This document shows, piece after piece, positions 25,701 through 40,036 of a stretch of DNA of 64,000 bases; position 1 is the stretch's first letter; the number at the start of each line of letters is the position of its first letter. The notes below the pieces were generated by a model. The model searched no databases. It was not told the DNA's origin and saw nothing but the letters and a program-made list of their open reading frames with translations. The position numbers were made by a program, and so were the translations under genes. Source of the DNA: Tetracladium setigerum (Eukaryota; Ascomycota; Leotiomycetes; Helotiales); contig PZJY01000011.1 in assembly GCA_031472005.1 (NCBI GenBank), positions 1,860,001 through 1,924,000 of the forward strand. Reading direction: 5' to 3'.

Positions 25701-26958
25701 GCTTTTATTAACTTATAAACTCGTCCTTATTTAATTATAAGATAATTCATTCCTTTTCGTAATTACACCTCTTAAAGTCCATTATTTTACTTATCTAATC
25801 GATTATTAAGTTATAAGCTTTAAGCTAAGGTAATCCTAAGATAATATCGTGTAAGATATTAATAATATTAAACGTGATTTCCTCTTTATATCTTAACGGT
25901 GTAATTATAATAAGAGGAATTATTTATAATTCCACTTCTTTATTATTATAATTAATTTTAGATCTATCGATTAGAACGAGTTAATAAGGTTTCCCTTTAA
26001 TATAAGTGGCGATTATATATTTCTTAGTTAACGTTATAAATATAAAGTTTCTTATAAATCTTAAATTAATTATTATTATAATTAGTCTTAAGATCTAAGG
26101 GATCTTAACGTTTAGTTTTAATTATTCGTACCCGGTTGCGCATAGCTTCCGGGGCGGTTCTTCGTATAGATTTTCACATTTCTCGCCGGAGTCTCTAACG
26201 TTTATTTACTAGTAAAAACTTCCGTCGAGTACGTTTTATTATTTAAGGACCGTTCCTTTATAACTAATAACGATATATACGTGTCCTTTAATAAGTGTGG
26301 GTATTCTAAGTTTTATGCTTTCGAAGTAATACTAATATAAATCCGCGATATTATTCTAAGTACGGAGTCGTTCACTTTATACTTAAATAACTTATCGTTC
26401 TCCTTCTTTTAAAGTAGGCAGTTCCCGATAATAAGGTGGAGTTTTATTAAGTAAGTCTTATATATAAATCTTAATATTATTATATTGTTAGTCTTCTCCT
26501 TAAACGTAGATCCATCCGATACGATCTTCGTCCTTATATACGACTTCTTAGATTTAGTTATATACTAGTCCTCTGAAAGGTGGCGTGCCTAGTTCACGAT
26601 AAATAAGTCTTAAGGGATCTATTTAATATATCTATTCCCTCTTAAAGGTAAGGTATTCTTCCCTTTAAATAATTATCTATTATTCTTTTATTATAAGGTG
26701 GTTAACTCATTAAACTTCCCGCTAAACTTCTTCCTTTATAAGGTCGGGGACCTAGTCGCTACGTATTTAATACTTATTATTATAAGCGTTTATTCCTAAT
26801 CCGTTAGAATATTTATAAAATAATCCGTTCTAGTCACGCTCGTAATATCTCGTAATTTATATTTTGCGTTTTAGGACTTTCATTAACTTATCGTCGGGAT
26901 AGAGGTAATAAAGACCTCCTCTATTCCGATCGTAACATCCGGTAAGGGCCCTTAGGAA
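22730..26958 (-). pseudogene. G3 pol, RIP-inactivated
   Basis: Minus-strand remnants of a Ty3-type polyprotein. The clearest landmark is the RT motif: Tyr-Leu-Asp-Asp followed by Ile-Leu-Ile-Tyr, encoded at 25063-25074 and adjoining codons. A protease-like segment resembling the Gy2 protease lies near 26050-26090. The rest is too mutated to place domain borders. The 5' side is cut by E2. Confidence 0.7.
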
Positions 26959-26963
26959 CTATT

Positions 26964-27262
26964 TGTAACGGCACTGTTCACCGGTACGATCACGTAATTA
27001 AAGCAGGGATATATAGTGATATATACTAGTGAATGATGATCGGTCGTAATAATAGGCTCTAATACTAAGAAAAGAAGAAAACTACCGATTAATAAGTGGC
27101 TAGAGGCCGGGCTATATATATGTCCGTAATAAGGCCGTAAGGCATCCGTAACTTCTAGGCCATTAAGTGCTCTTACTTGTGCATCGGGACTAGTCCGCAA
27201 CTGGCCCGGTACTAGTGCGATCCTAGTGGTCACGTGTAGGTTATATATTAATAGTCATCACA
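26964..27262 (-). repeat. 3' LTR of E2
   Basis: 299 bp, TGTAACGG...CATCACA as read on +, with about twenty RIP-type differences from the LTR of C. Followed by CATCCCCCTC, the remnant of the polypurine tract. Confidence 0.93.
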
Positions 27263-28039
27263 TCCCCCTCTTAAAAGTAAAACTCGTCCTCGAGTTCCTA
27301 ATATTTACTAATTACGAGTAGCTAATCGCATCGTATAACGCTCGAAGCGTTAATGAGATACGGCTTAGTTTCGATAATATTATTAATCTAATTAATAAAG
27401 TGATATAATAATAATAAATAATTTTCTCGCTTAATTATAATAATAATAAACGACGATATTAATAACGGGCGTGTAATTAGCTTATATCGCTATACTTAAA
27501 TAGTTATTATTATATTATTATTAATAAGTGATAATTAAATGCGAATAAGTTTATAATTCGCTTGCGTATAATATTAAGAACTAGCTATTATTAGATAATA
27601 TATATATAACTCTCGTAACTCTCTTCGTTTATAATTCCTTTCCTTTCCTTCTTAATATTAATAATAAGTCCGTAAGTGGCTCTTTAGTCGACTTATATAT
27701 AATATAACTATTAATATAATGGGTGTAAAGTAATAATAGTAGTATTAATAATAATAATAAGATTATAAGTGGCCCTGGAAGTGTACCGTTTATAAGTAAT
27801 ATTAATTAACTTCTTAGTAATAATCGCCCGTTTTAGTAATCTCTCTCTCTCTCTCAAGTCGTAAGTGATCCTTAAAAGCTCTTATTTTAATATATTATCG
27901 TTAACGTTTAATATAATTTACTTTATTTTAATATTATTATTATTAATAATAAGTCTCCTTCGTTATAAGTTAATCACTCTTTAAACGGCGTCGTAACGAT
28001 TTATTAACGGTTATAAAAGTCATTACTATTATTATTATA

Positions 28040-28888
28040 ATACCTCTCGCCGCCCCCGCCGGTTACCTCTTAAAGGCGTATCGCGTTTAATACGTCTATT
28101 ACGTTCACCGTATTATAAAGAAGCTTAAGCACCGATACTCCTTCTTAAAGGTCTCCTCTAAGCTTTACTCCTATTACGCCGCCTTTAAGGGCAATTATAT
28201 TCGCGTAAGTGATCCGTAACGGGTCCGTTTATAAGCCGTATTAACTATAATCGTAACTTCCTTAAAATGTTAGCCCGGAGTATATTATTTTCCTCGTTAT
28301 AATTATAGCAATGGACGCTCCTATTCCGGCCCTGGTCCTACCCTCCCACGACCCCGCCGACGCCGCCGCTATAATAGTAATAATAGTAATAATAAAAGTA
28401 GTAATAAATATTATAATTAAAGTAAAGGAAGCCGCCGTCGTCGCCGCCGCTATTATTATTTACGAGATTTGCTTAATTAGTGCCGCCGAGGCACTAAAGT
28501 CTACCGCCGCCGCTACTTTTATATAACTTAAAGTAACTCGCGCTCTTTAACGCTTAATAGAGGTAAGTTTATCCTTCTTAAAACTAGCTAGTAATTGCTT
28601 TATTCCGGTATTAACTTTTAATAAGACTTAACCGATAAGGTCTTTAAGCTTCGGGCTTAAAGTAAGAAGAATTCTATTAGGGTTTTAATTACCTTAAGTA
28701 AGTTAAAAGCCTAGCTAAAGAGCTCTAATAATAGTAAACGCCGCCGCTAAGGCTTCAATACTAGTGCGGATAGCGCCCGGGGTAGGAAGAAGAGTCGTCG
28801 GGAGGAGGAGGAGGAGGGGGAGGATGAGATCGCCCGCCTGACCGGGGGTACCGGGGGTGGTTTTAAGGGGGAGGAGGAGGAGGAGTAA
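28040..28888 (+). pseudogene. E2 antisense accessory gene, RIP-inactivated
   Basis: Colinear with the antisense gene of copy C, including the four upstream introns (27263-28039) and two internal introns, whose GTAAGT or ATAAGT donors are still visible. The start ATG has become ATA at 28040. The exon 2 frame remains open from 28311. The stop is TAA at 28886-28888 after Glu codons, with a seven-purine run where C has six G. Introns in both old and young copies show that they survive transposition. Confidence 0.85.
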
Positions 28889-28935
28889 GAGGTTATTTTA
28901 CTTATATTTAATTATTTTTAAAGGGACTTAGCTAA

Positions 28936-31900
28936 TTACTTAATAGTTAGAAAGCCGGCCGGGTCCTTAAATCCGTTAAAATAAGCGTTTTTATAATAAT
29001 CTTTATTCTTTTTATAATAATTATTACTTATTAAGTTCCTAATTCCGTAACTATTCGGGCAATAAACGAGGAGGTCCCGGTTTACAGGGATAAGCGAGGT
29101 GAAAACTCCGGATATAATGAGGTGAGTGCTCGAAGTTCTCTTTTAGATATTAAGTTAGATTAGTATTATAACTTACTTATTTAACTTAATAATATAACTT
29201 GCGACGTATTAGCTTATTAACTAATACTTCTTATACTTCCTATTCTTACTCTCCTTAAACGATGTCTAGAGGTGGCCGGGCCGGTTCCTAGCTAAGTAAG
29301 GGGTTATTCGGATGCTTCGCTAAGACGTTTAATGTAAATATATTATAAATCGTTAAGTTAGCTAGTAATTTTAAGCGATAAGAGTAACTAACTTTCTTTA
29401 ATATCTTATACGGTCCGGTCTATAATACGGCTAGCTTCCGACTCGGTCTATCTATCTTTAAGTTCTTAATAAAGAGATAAACTTAATCACTGACTTCCTA
29501 ATTAATTAACTTACGGTGTTAATCCGTATTACGTTATATTCTCTCTTAAGCTCTCTTTATATTAGCTTTAGCGAGGTCTTAAGTATTATATATACGCGTA
29601 ATAAGTTATATAGTATTATCGTAATTAAGCTTTTCTTTTAAATTAAACGGCTCTAACGTGTTTTAATCTTAAGAGGTTCTCGGATCTAAGCCGTATTTAA
29701 GGCGATAAGGAGTTATTCTAATTGAAGAATAAGGTAAAGTTATTTATACTCGGTCTATAAGTGGAAGTAACTCGCTCTAATTATCTTAATAATAATTAAT
29801 AAAAGGTCTCATTCGCTAGTCGATATACTTATTTATAATTTCGGTCTAATTATTTATCTACTTATAATAAGCCGTAAATAATTTAAGTTAAACCTTAATG
29901 ATCTTATAAAGTTCGGTCCAAAAACGGGAGATAAATTAAGGTCCTTTATTAGAGATAATAAAGATAAGGGTATAATTAAAACGGTAAATCCATTAAATGA
30001 ATAGTTAAGCTATCGCTTTAATATCCGTCGTTTAATAATATAAGATAGATACGCACTCCTTATTAAGTCTATCTATAAATATTAAGATTATATTAAAGCT
30101 ATACTTATCCTTAAGGAATAATTTAAAGTCTATAATTAAGTGTTATATCGGATAATTAAGTATAAGTAAGGGATATAAGAAGCCTTATTATTTAATTTAT
30201 TTAAGATAAGCGAACCTATATTCCTAATAATTAATAACGTAGGTCTTATAATCTTAGTTTATATCGGGCTAATAATACTTTATTAGTAATAATAAATACG
30301 TCTTACGCGCATTAAGGTAAGTATTAAAGACTTAAGTATAAACCTCACGGATAAGTTTCGTATATAGTTCGGTACTCTTACGGACTATTAATCGTTTATA
30401 ATATAATAATAAGTTATCTTTTATAATATACCCTTTACGTATAATAGCTCTTTCTTTAATAAAGGAGATCTTATTATTATCGCGAAGTGCTTATAATAAG
30501 GCCGATTCAAAGTCTAAAAGGATTAATAATTCCATTAAATTGATCCGGAGTTCTTATTAACGTTTTATGAATAATTAGCCTAGTTCGATGTTAATACGGG
30601 GGTCTAATCTGTCGGGTCTTAAGAACACTTTAAAGCGGCTATCGATTTTAACTTATTTATAGATTAAAAGATCTTATTCGCGACGGCTTAATATATTTAC
30701 TTTAACGTTTAATTTATTAATAATATATATAATTTAAAAGTTAAAGTTAAATAAGAACTCTATCCATTTAACTTACTTAATTATTAAGATCTTAATTATT
30801 ATAAAATATTAAAGGGCTTAGTGGTCGGTGTACACTTAGATACGGTCTTATACCGATATGAATTCAGGCCGGTATTTCTTAAAATTATATACGATAATAT
30901 ATATCTCCTTATTATAAATCTCTTAATTAGCTTCGTTATTCACTAGCACGTAAGAGAAGAAGGCTATTAAGTACTAATTACCGTCCCGATATTATTAAGA
31001 GAATACTTTAGTAATCACTTTATTAAATGAATTTATTTTTAACTTAATAAGGTGTTCTAGTTAAAAGTGATAAAGAGTTTATATAAGTAATAGCTATTAC
31101 TAAAGAGCTTCGAAAGCCGTAACGTAATAGTCGTCCTAAACGAACGGTATAATTAGTCGAGTGAGCTTAATTAAAGGTAATAAGATCTTATTAAAATCTT
31201 TAATGAATTGCCGGTAAAATCCGTAAAAGCTTAAGTAAGACTTAACTCCGGTCACGATAATAGGCCGTTTCTAATTCTTAAGAGCTTTTATATAATCTAG
31301 ATTAATCTTTAACCCTTTAATTATAAGTATAAATCTAAGGTATTTAATCTTTATAATATTAAACTCGCTTTTAATTATATTCGCTTAAAGGTTAACGTTT
31401 CGTAACCGTATTAAGACCTTCTTAACGTGCTCTTTATAATCTTCGACGTTCTTAAAGTAAATAATAATATTATTTAGATACGTTAAGTAAAAGTTATTTA
31501 AGTAATTAATAAGGACATTATTTATATAACGCTAATAAGTGGCAAGGCCGTTAATTAAGCTAAATAATAGAACTTTATATTTATAAGTATTATATTTAGT
31601 CCGAAAGGTAATTATCTCTTTTAACTCTAAATCTATTCGGATTCGATAAAAGGCTTATCTAATATTTAACTTAATAAATATCTTAGCTTTACTTATTTTA
31701 AAGAGTAATTTATTAATCCTTAATATCGGGTAAGGATTAAACTAAGTTAAAGTATTAAGCTTTTAGAAATTAATATAAAAGCGGAGTTTATTATTATAAG
31801 GCTTCTTAACGAATAATATTAATAAGGTAAAAGGGCTATTTAAGTCCGTTATAAACCCTTTCGTTAAATTCTTTAAGAGGTAATCCTTAATAGCTTAAAG

Positions 31901-32953
31901 CTTTATAATTAATTATTAATAAAGTGGAGAGAATAAAGAAGGTAATAGTTCCGTTAAAGTTATCTTATAGTTATAACGACGATAAGGTAATAATATATTT
32001 AATACTACCTTAAAGAATACGTCTTTATATAATTAATATTCGCGGGGGAGACGCGCCCGTATTAAGGCCGTTATCTTATTATCGTTTAATAAAGTGTTAA
32101 AGATTTTATTAATAATCTTATTAATTTCGTAAATATTAAAGATAAAGAACTTTATATTAGGCTTTTATATTTAATAATGGAAGGAGTTCGCATTAACTTT
32201 ATAAATAAAGAATAAATTAATATTAAGGTAAATTAAACTAATAATCCGGGTCGGTTTTAAGGGTGTAACGGTAAGTATCACGCTTATAAGTATAAACGAT
32301 AAGGTAATTAAGGAGTATAAAAGAATAGAAATTATATTTATTTAAGCTACCTTCCCTCGTCGTCTATTATCGTTTATTATAACGGTGTCCCTCCGTAACA
32401 CGTCCTTTTAAATGGATTTAAATAAGAGTAATAAAGTGGTAAAAGATAAGGAAATAATTATATCCTTCTTATAATATAAGGTAAGTGGTGTATCGGACGG
32501 CTAAAGGACTTAGTTCTTAATAGGATCGACTTTATATCGAAAGTGCTTAAGCTATTTATTTCTAATAATTATATCTTATTACCCGAGGTTTAGGATAACG
32601 AAGGGGCAATTCCGGATGCGACGACTATTTACGTGTAAATATAATCGTATAAATTAATTGACTTTACTTTAAATAATTAAATTATAACCCCGTACTTATA
32701 TAAAGTAAGGCAATTTCTAAACCTTTAAGCCGAGAGCCTAAGTAAGGCTAAGGGCAAATAGCCGGTTTATAAAGAGGTAACCGTTCGCTCTTATATTTAT
32801 TAAAGCCTTAATTTAAACATCGTATCTATTTATAATTAAAGTCGTACGAATTTAGAAGGGCTTACCTCTTATAAGAGTAAAGAGGTTAAGGTCTAATAGA
32901 TTATATTTACGTAAGCTTAAGAAGGTGTCTTTACTTAAGCGTCCCCGTTTCCC
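28936..32953 (-). pseudogene. E2 pol, RIP-inactivated
   Basis: Colinear with pol of copy C on the same strand; same terminal Leu-Ala-Ile-Lys-stop region. The frameshift heptamer is kept at 32947-32953. Near 32260 it has five purines where C has four G. Riddled with stops. Confidence 0.88.
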
Positions 32954-33872
32954 TTTAAGAACGCATTAACTTCGGCTTCGTGATCGAATTCTTCTTATAA
33001 TTCGTCGTCCTTAATATCCTCTTAAATCTCTTTAATTAAGGGCTTAAATAGATAATTAGCGGCTTAATAGCCGACTTTACCGCAATGGAAGCACGGGGAG
33101 GAATTAGCTAGAGCCTTAGTTTCGGGCTTATTCCGGTCTATGCTCGGACCTATTCGTTAAAAAGCTTAGTTAAGAAGAGGCACGGTAATATTCGGTCTTA
33201 ATAATAGAATTAGGTTATATTTACGAACCGGTGGATTAAAGACGGGCCTATTACTAGCCGGAAACTTAAGGAGTCCGCGGGGAGTAGTTAATATATTAGA
33301 TTTAATAATTAAATTAAAGAGTTTAAAATTATGCTAGCGCTCCTTATTAATGCTTATAAGATTAATTATTATAAGAGTTAAGCTACCGTTCCATATTAAT
33401 TTATTCACCGTAGCTTAGCTTCTTAAGGATAAAGTGATTTTCTTTTATATATAATAAAAGAGTTTTAAATTCGGCACTTAGCCGCGTAGCGTTATATTAA
33501 TAAATCTAGCTTTAAACTTATTAAATATCTCTTAAGTATGCCCCTTATTTATTATATATATAGTATTAAAAGCGTTACGGGTATCTTTAGTCTTATAACT
33601 AGTGAGGAAGAATAATCTAAGGTTATTCATTATTTCGACCTCGTTCTTATAATCTTAATTAAGAGTATCGGACTAGTAACGGGGCTTTAGGTACGTACGT
33701 GCTAATCCTTTAATATATCCTTAGATAAGGGCTTTACGAGTAATAGTCGAATCGTAATAGTTAGCGTTAATGTTTAATCGGTCCTTAATAGATATTTACT
33801 ATTATTTATACGTGGGGTCGTGACTATCGTCTAGTGGTTCGAATTTCTTAATAAGCTTAGTTTTATAAGAGG
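32935..33872 (-). pseudogene. E2 gag, C-terminal half
   Basis: Colinear with gag of copy C from the zinc knuckle back to the middle of the capsid-like region. Stop at 32935-32937. Interrupted at 33872 by a 12.5-kb Gy2 insertion; the N-terminal half is at 46392-46874. Confidence 0.85.
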
Positions 33873-34318
33873 TGTTACGAACGTGACCTGCGCGCACGTG
33901 AGGAGCCTGAGGCTCGGGAGCAGTATAATAATTAATATAATTAAGTGGCTTATTATTACTACTTTATAAAGAACTCTAATAACCTAGTTAATTATAGGAA
34001 AGTGTTAATAGTAATTACTTAAGTAATCACGTGATAGAGTCCGCTAAGTAAGGAGTTTAATTAATAGAGTCGGACTTTAACATTTAGGACTTTATAGTTC
34101 GGGACTCTAAGTATAACGAAGGGATCTATATAAGAAGGAATAGTATTTCATTAAATAAGAGCTTTATACTTAACTTAATATTTAAATTAAGATTATATAT
34201 TATTAATATTAGCTTATTCTTACTTATAATTACCTTAATAATTAACTTCCTTACTTTAATTAATAAATAAACCCTCGACTTCGATATTACTTTAATTAAT
34301 AAAATCGGAATCGTAACA
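33873..34318 (+). repeat. 5' LTR of A, chimeric
   Basis: 446 bp, TGTTACGAACG...CGTAACA. Its left 150 bp match the LTRs of B and D; its right part matches the LTRs of A (3') and D2. The switch lies between about 34019 and 34080. TATATAAG is near 34132 and the palindrome GAGCCTGAGGCTC at 33903-33915. Confidence 0.85.
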
Positions 34319-34357
34319 CTTTAAGCACCTTTTATTAAAGTAAGAACGATATTAATA

Positions 34358-37300
34358 ATAGCCCTTACGACCGGAGCTACTAGTAATACTAATATTAATA
34401 TTAATAAAATCGACCTTACCTTAATTAGTAATAATAGCCTTAAAGGAAAGGAACCTTTAAATAAATAGAATATTAGCGATAAAATAGACGTCGACGACGA
34501 CGACGACGACGATAACGGGGAAGATAACCTTACTCCTTTTAAATTAAAGGAAGTAATACGAGTTTCCTAGCCCGATAAGTTTAATAGAACTTAAAAGAAC
34601 TTAAACTCTTTTATCCTTTAAATAGAAATCTACTTCTCCTTTAACGATAATAAGTTTATTATTATTTACGTTAAGAGCCTTTACGCGGCCTCTTTCCTTA
34701 AATCTATTACTTAAGATTAAATAAAACTATTCTTAATAGACTTTTATAAATATCGGACTAATAGAAAGATAATAGTAAAGACTTAAGAGATCTTTAAGAA
34801 TTAAGATAAATTTAAGAACGAAATTAAAAAGATATTTAACGACTTTAATACTATTTAAGTAATAGTCCGGAAGTTATTAAATCTTAAATAGATAGGGTTT
34901 ACCTTAAGTTACTTTATAAAATTCTAACGTTATAAAGCTAAGACCGGATAAGATACTATAACTCTCTTAAAACTCTTTAAAAGAGGTTTAAAGCCTTATC
35001 TTAAGGAAGAACTCGTTAAGTTAAGAGGACTATTCTTAAACTTAAATACCTTAATTAAACACGTTATTTATTTAGATAATCGGTTATATAAAGCTAAGAA
35101 GGGAAATAATTAAGGGAGGAGAGATAATAAAGAATAAAGACTTAACGATAATTAAAGGAGGAAGTAATACTACCGAGGTTAATATTAAGGACGTTTTAAA
35201 TAAATTAACGCTACTTAAAGAGGTTAGAAGCCCCTCTCGCCGGAAGAAAAGAAACGTTATTAAGAAAATTAACTTTATTATAAGTGTGGATAAGCTAGTT
35301 ATCGGGCCGCTAATTACCCTAAGAAGTAAAAACTATAATTAAATAGCACCTTTCCGAGGAAACGAGTTATTATTATAAATAGGGTTCCTATTAAGGAAGA
35401 ACTATCTTAAGATTTTAAATAAAGTAGCCCTATTATTAAGTATAGTAGCACCGACACGCTATTAATATATTAATCTTAATATAATTTAATTAATAATATA
35501 ATATTTAAAGAAATTTCTTTTAAATCCGAGTCCGAATTAGAGTTTAAATCCGATAGCTTAAACGGAGAAACGGAACCAGTAATAGTGGCTGAACCCTAGG
35601 TCGGAGAATAATAGTTCTTTATAAGATTAGGAATAAATAGAAATAAGTAGAGATAAATCGGAGGAGAATTATAAGTTATAAATTATGAAACCACCGGTTA
35701 TAAACCTATTAAAGGAAAAGAATATCTTATATCGTATCGTAACGTTAAAAGAATCTGCTTTTACGATATTAAGCATAATCGCGCTACGATTAAATAGTTA
35801 TATACCGGGGAAGTTATCCATTAATTAAAAGATATTTTAAAATTAAGAGATAAATAAGAGGTAACTCGAATCGTTAATTAAGAAAGAACTTAAAGGAAGA
35901 TTCGAATAATCTTATATTAATCCTTTAAGTACGTTATATAAAATATAAGATTAATTACTCCTTATACCTTAAAAGTTAATACCCCTTACCGATTAATAAA
36001 GTGAACTACTTACCTTAAGATATAAATAAACCTATTTAACGATTAAAGGGTCGTAAAAGTGTTAAGAAAACTAAAAGAAGTTTATATTATTATAAGGAAC
36101 GAATAAATCACTATAAAAATAAAACTACGAGGAAAATTAATTAAAGTTATAATCGATTCGGGAGTAATAAGAAACTTTATCTCTTTTAAAGAAGTTGCCC
36201 GGATTAATATCCCTTTTACGATTATTACACCTTACGAGCTATAAGTAATAAACGGAATTAAAGTGAGAGGAAATAATGGAATTATTAACTAGGTTATAAT
36301 TCTATCGAAACTATTATCCTTAAGAGGATATATTACGAATATCTAGTTTAACATTATATTAATAAGAGATCACGATATTATTTTAAATATACCGTGGATT
36401 AAGGAATATAACCCCGAGATTAATTAAGTTAAAAAAACTATATGATTTAAGCGTTATAATTATTAAGGTTTATAATAATAATTATATAGCCGGAACGAGG
36501 TTTACGCCACTTTATTTAACGACGCCACCGGACATCTTAATAGTACCGAGAGTCCTCCACGGGACGCTAATTAAAGCGAGAAGGAAATCCCCGTATAATA
36601 TAAGAAATATTTAAGATTATTCGAAAACCCGGAAGACTTTAAAGCCTTACCCGAATATTAATTATAAGATTATAAAATAAACTTAAAGGAAGGAAGGAAA
36701 CCTCTTATATAGAAACTACGCCGATATCGTTACGATTCTATTAAGACGTTAAAAGTATTCGTTTAATTAACTCTTAAGAAAGGATAGGTCCGACTATCTA
36801 AGTCTTTAATATTTAATAATATATTAATCGCTTATAAGAAGGATAACCTTAACGGTCGACCTTATAATAATTATTAAGAACTTAATAACGTTATAATACG
36901 AGATTAATATCTATTACTAAACGCTTAATACTTACGGGATAAGCTAGCTAAAGCTATAATATATATTAAGTTAAATTAAAGAAGCTCGTTTAATCTAATC
37001 CGGATTAAAAAGGGATACGAATAAATAATTACGTTCCTCGTTCCCTTAAGACTTTATAAATAGATTATTATACCTTTTAAGTTAATTAACGCACTTATAA
37101 CTTATTAACGTTAAAATAATAATATCTTACGAGAATACTTAAGAGTATTCGTAATCTATTACCTTAACGATATAATTATTTACTTAGAACGAGTTAAGGA
37201 TTATAAGCGATACGTTAAGCTAATCCTAAACGCCTTACTTAAGGTAGACTTTAAATTAAAACTTAATAAGTACGAGTTTAAAGTTACGGAAACCTTATTT

Positions 37301-39470
37301 TTAAGATATATTATCCGACTAAGGTCTATAAGTATCGATCCTAAGAAAATTAAAGCTATTAAGGAATAGCTTAAACCTTAAAATATTAAGGATATATAAT
37401 CCTTTTTAAGAACCGGCAATTTTAGCCGATAATTCATTAAGGGATACTTAAGAATCGTTACTCCCCTTATATAACTTATTAAAAAAGACGTACCTTTCTT
37501 AATGAGATTAAAGGAGAAAGTTACCTTTAAGGAACTTAAAAAACGATTTATAAAAGAACCCGTGATTTATAATTTCCACGAAGATTAACTTAATATTCTT
37601 TAAATAGATACCTTAAATATTTACGTAAGTGTTATATACCTTTAACTTAATGAGAACGGAAAATTATATCTTATAATATATTACTCCGAAACTTACTCGT
37701 TAGCGGAATAAAATTATAATATTTATAAGAAGGAACTTATAACTATTATTAAAGCCTTAAGATATTAGAAAATTTACCTTTAAGGAGTTAAATTCCCCGT
37801 TATAATATATATTAATTATATAAATTTAAGAACTTTTATAATTATAAAGGTTCTTAATAATCGAAGATTAACTAAATAAGTTAAGGAGCTATCCTAGTTT
37901 AATTTAATAATTAAATATATTAAGGGATCGGAGAACGTTATAACGGACGCTCTTAATAAACTATTAAGGTATAAAGGAAGTAAGGTTTATAAGGAAATCG
38001 CGATATTTAAGGAAAACGACGACGGAGACTTAATTCCTAATATTAAGGAGATCGCTCTCCTTATTAAAGTTAGCGGATTATTTATTAACGAAATCCTTAA
38101 AGCTTAAGGGAAGGATTTAAAATATATAAACTATTATAAGGGTAGATTAATTATATTAGACTTATATGCGAAGGAATTCGTTAAGAATTATTATAAGGCC
38201 CCGGCTCACGGATATTAAGGGAGCCGTAAGACCCTTTAAAGACTTAAATATTACTTTCACGTTAATTAAGCTATCGCTTTAATTAAAGAAGTGATTAACT
38301 AATATAACGTATATATTTATAATAAAGTTACGAGACACGCACCTTACGGATTAATAAGCATTACACTTATATTAAAGATACCTTAGAAATTAATCTAATG
38401 GGATTTTATCGTTAAACTATTACTTTTAAGAGATTTAATAATAAGAATCGCTTATAACTCGATTTTAATTATAATGAAAAGGCTTACGAAATATATAATT
38501 TATATCTTATATAAGGAATCTAGCACCGCCGAAGAGTTAGCCTTCGTATTCTTACGAGAAGTGGTTACTTATTACGGTATATTAAAAGAGATAGTCTCGG
38601 ACCGAGATAAACTCTTTACGTTTAAGTTTTAAATTGCCTTAATTACTCACTTAAGAGTTAAGAGGAAATTATTAATCGCCTTTTATTTATAAATAAATAA
38701 AGGAACGGAATAAATAAATTAAGTTATTAAGGCTTACTTACGTTATTATATTAATTATAAATAAGATAATTAAGTATTATTACTCCCATTAACTTAATTC
38801 GTATATAATAGCTTAATTATAAACATTACGAAGGTATTACTATTTTATATTAATTTCGGCTATAAGAAGAATATATATTATAAACCTTATTTAATAGATA
38901 TCGATAATTAGTTAACTAAGACTTAAATTAATAAGATTAAACACTTATATATTAAATTAGTTAAGGAATTACGATTCGTGGTAAAGAAAAGTGCATTATA
39001 TTATAATAAAAAGCGTAATTAAGAGTTAACGTTAAAAGAGGGGGATAAAGTCTATCTATTACGACGAAATATTAAAATAAAAAGACTAAGCGATAAATTA
39101 AATTATAAGAAATTAAGACTATTTAAAATTAAGATCGTTAAAGGACGTTTAAATTACGAACTCGCTTTATTAAAGAATATAAATATTTATTTAATATTCT
39201 ATATATCCCTTCTTAAAGAAGCACTACTAAGAGCACTACTAGCTCTTAATATATTAATATAATTAATAAACTTAGAAGTAAAGTACGAAGTAGAGAAAAT
39301 CTTAAATTATAAGCTAATTAAGAATAAACTTTATTACTTAATTAAATAGAAGGACTACTTATAATTTAAGAATTCTTAAGAGCTAAAAATAAATCTTAAT
39401 TATCACCGGATATTAATAAAGTATTATTATTACCTCTTACCTAGTCCGACCTTAAAGACTAAAGGGGAGG
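34358..39470 (+). pseudogene. A gag-pol, RIP-inactivated
   Basis: The gag start ATG appears as ATA at 34358. An Asp-rich tract (GACGAC repeats) lies at 34488-34513. The zinc knuckle is recognisable at 35275-35319, with Cys and His turned to Tyr. A protease site reads Ile-Asp-Ser-Gly near 36150, and the RT YxDD motif lies near 37158 with its first Asp turned to Asn (GAC to AAC). Stops throughout. Confidence 0.82.
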
Positions 39471-39479
39471 CGATTAAAC

Positions 39480-39890
39480 ATTTAAAACGATAAAAGCGGG
39501 CACAATAGATTCCGTAACGACTAATAAGGAAACCGGCTCCGAGCTTTCGAATAAAGCCACTTAGAACTTATGCCTAGGAGAGTCGGGAACGAAATTAATA
39601 TCCTTAAGAGTTGAGAGCTATAGAAAGAGTTCGCTCTCGGGAGTTAAACTAGTTTTTACGTAATTTATAAGCTAAGGAAGCCTTAAGAGGTAACGCTTAC
39701 GCGCTACTCCTTAAAAGAACTCACACACTATTAAAGGACGAGCTTGAATAATAGTATAACCCTTAATATCGTAAGGCCGTTTAAAACGAATATACTCGGA
39801 ATAACGACTCGATTCCTAAACGTTTAAAAGATATTTTTTATAAGTTTTCTTATAATACGAACACGTTTTAACTATACGGCTAGATTTCTC
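39480..39890 (-). pseudogene. A antisense accessory gene: Zn(II)2Cys6-like, RIP-inactivated
   Basis: On the strand opposite to A pol, between pol and the 3' LTR. From 39863 down to 39771 the minus-strand codons place one Cys and five Tyr at exactly C-x2-C-x6-C-x9-C-x2-C-x6-C. TAT/TAC is what RIP makes of TGT/TGC, so the ancestor fits a Zn(II)2Cys6 cluster. Downstream the frame is open except for TAA/TAG codons of the CAA/TGG kind. A probable start (ATA for ATG) lies four codons before the first Cys. Confidence 0.65.
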
Positions 39891-40036
39891 GATACGTATC
39901 GTTAACGTAAGACGCTCTTTTAATTTTTAATAATAAACGGATAATATAATAAAGAAGGAGATAATTATAAATTATTAGCGATATTTCCTTCGGTATATTT
40001 AAGTATAAGGTTCACACTAGTACGGAAGGGGGATAA

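Larger units (their letters stand above)
21580..26963 (-). mobile_element. G3 element: RIP-degraded Ty3/Gypsy, 5' part beyond the window
   Basis: Minus-strand element inserted into the antisense gene of E1. From left to right it shows its 3' LTR (21580-22055), a polypurine tract (complement of CTATCCCCCTTTTA), a + strand zinc-cluster gene, then pol on the minus strand. It is cut at 26963 by the LTR of E2. Its gag and 5' LTR must lie beyond the window. It is the parent family of the solo LTR at 1340. Confidence 0.85.
26964..33872 (-). mobile_element. Gy1 element E2, 3' portion (RIP-degraded)
   Basis: Second old Gy1 copy, on the minus strand, inserted into G3 (possible TSD CTATT at 26959-26963). 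It contains the 3' LTR, the antisense gene region, pol and the C-terminal half of gag. At 33872 it is split inside gag by the Gy2 A/B insertion and resumes at 46392. Confidence 0.92.
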
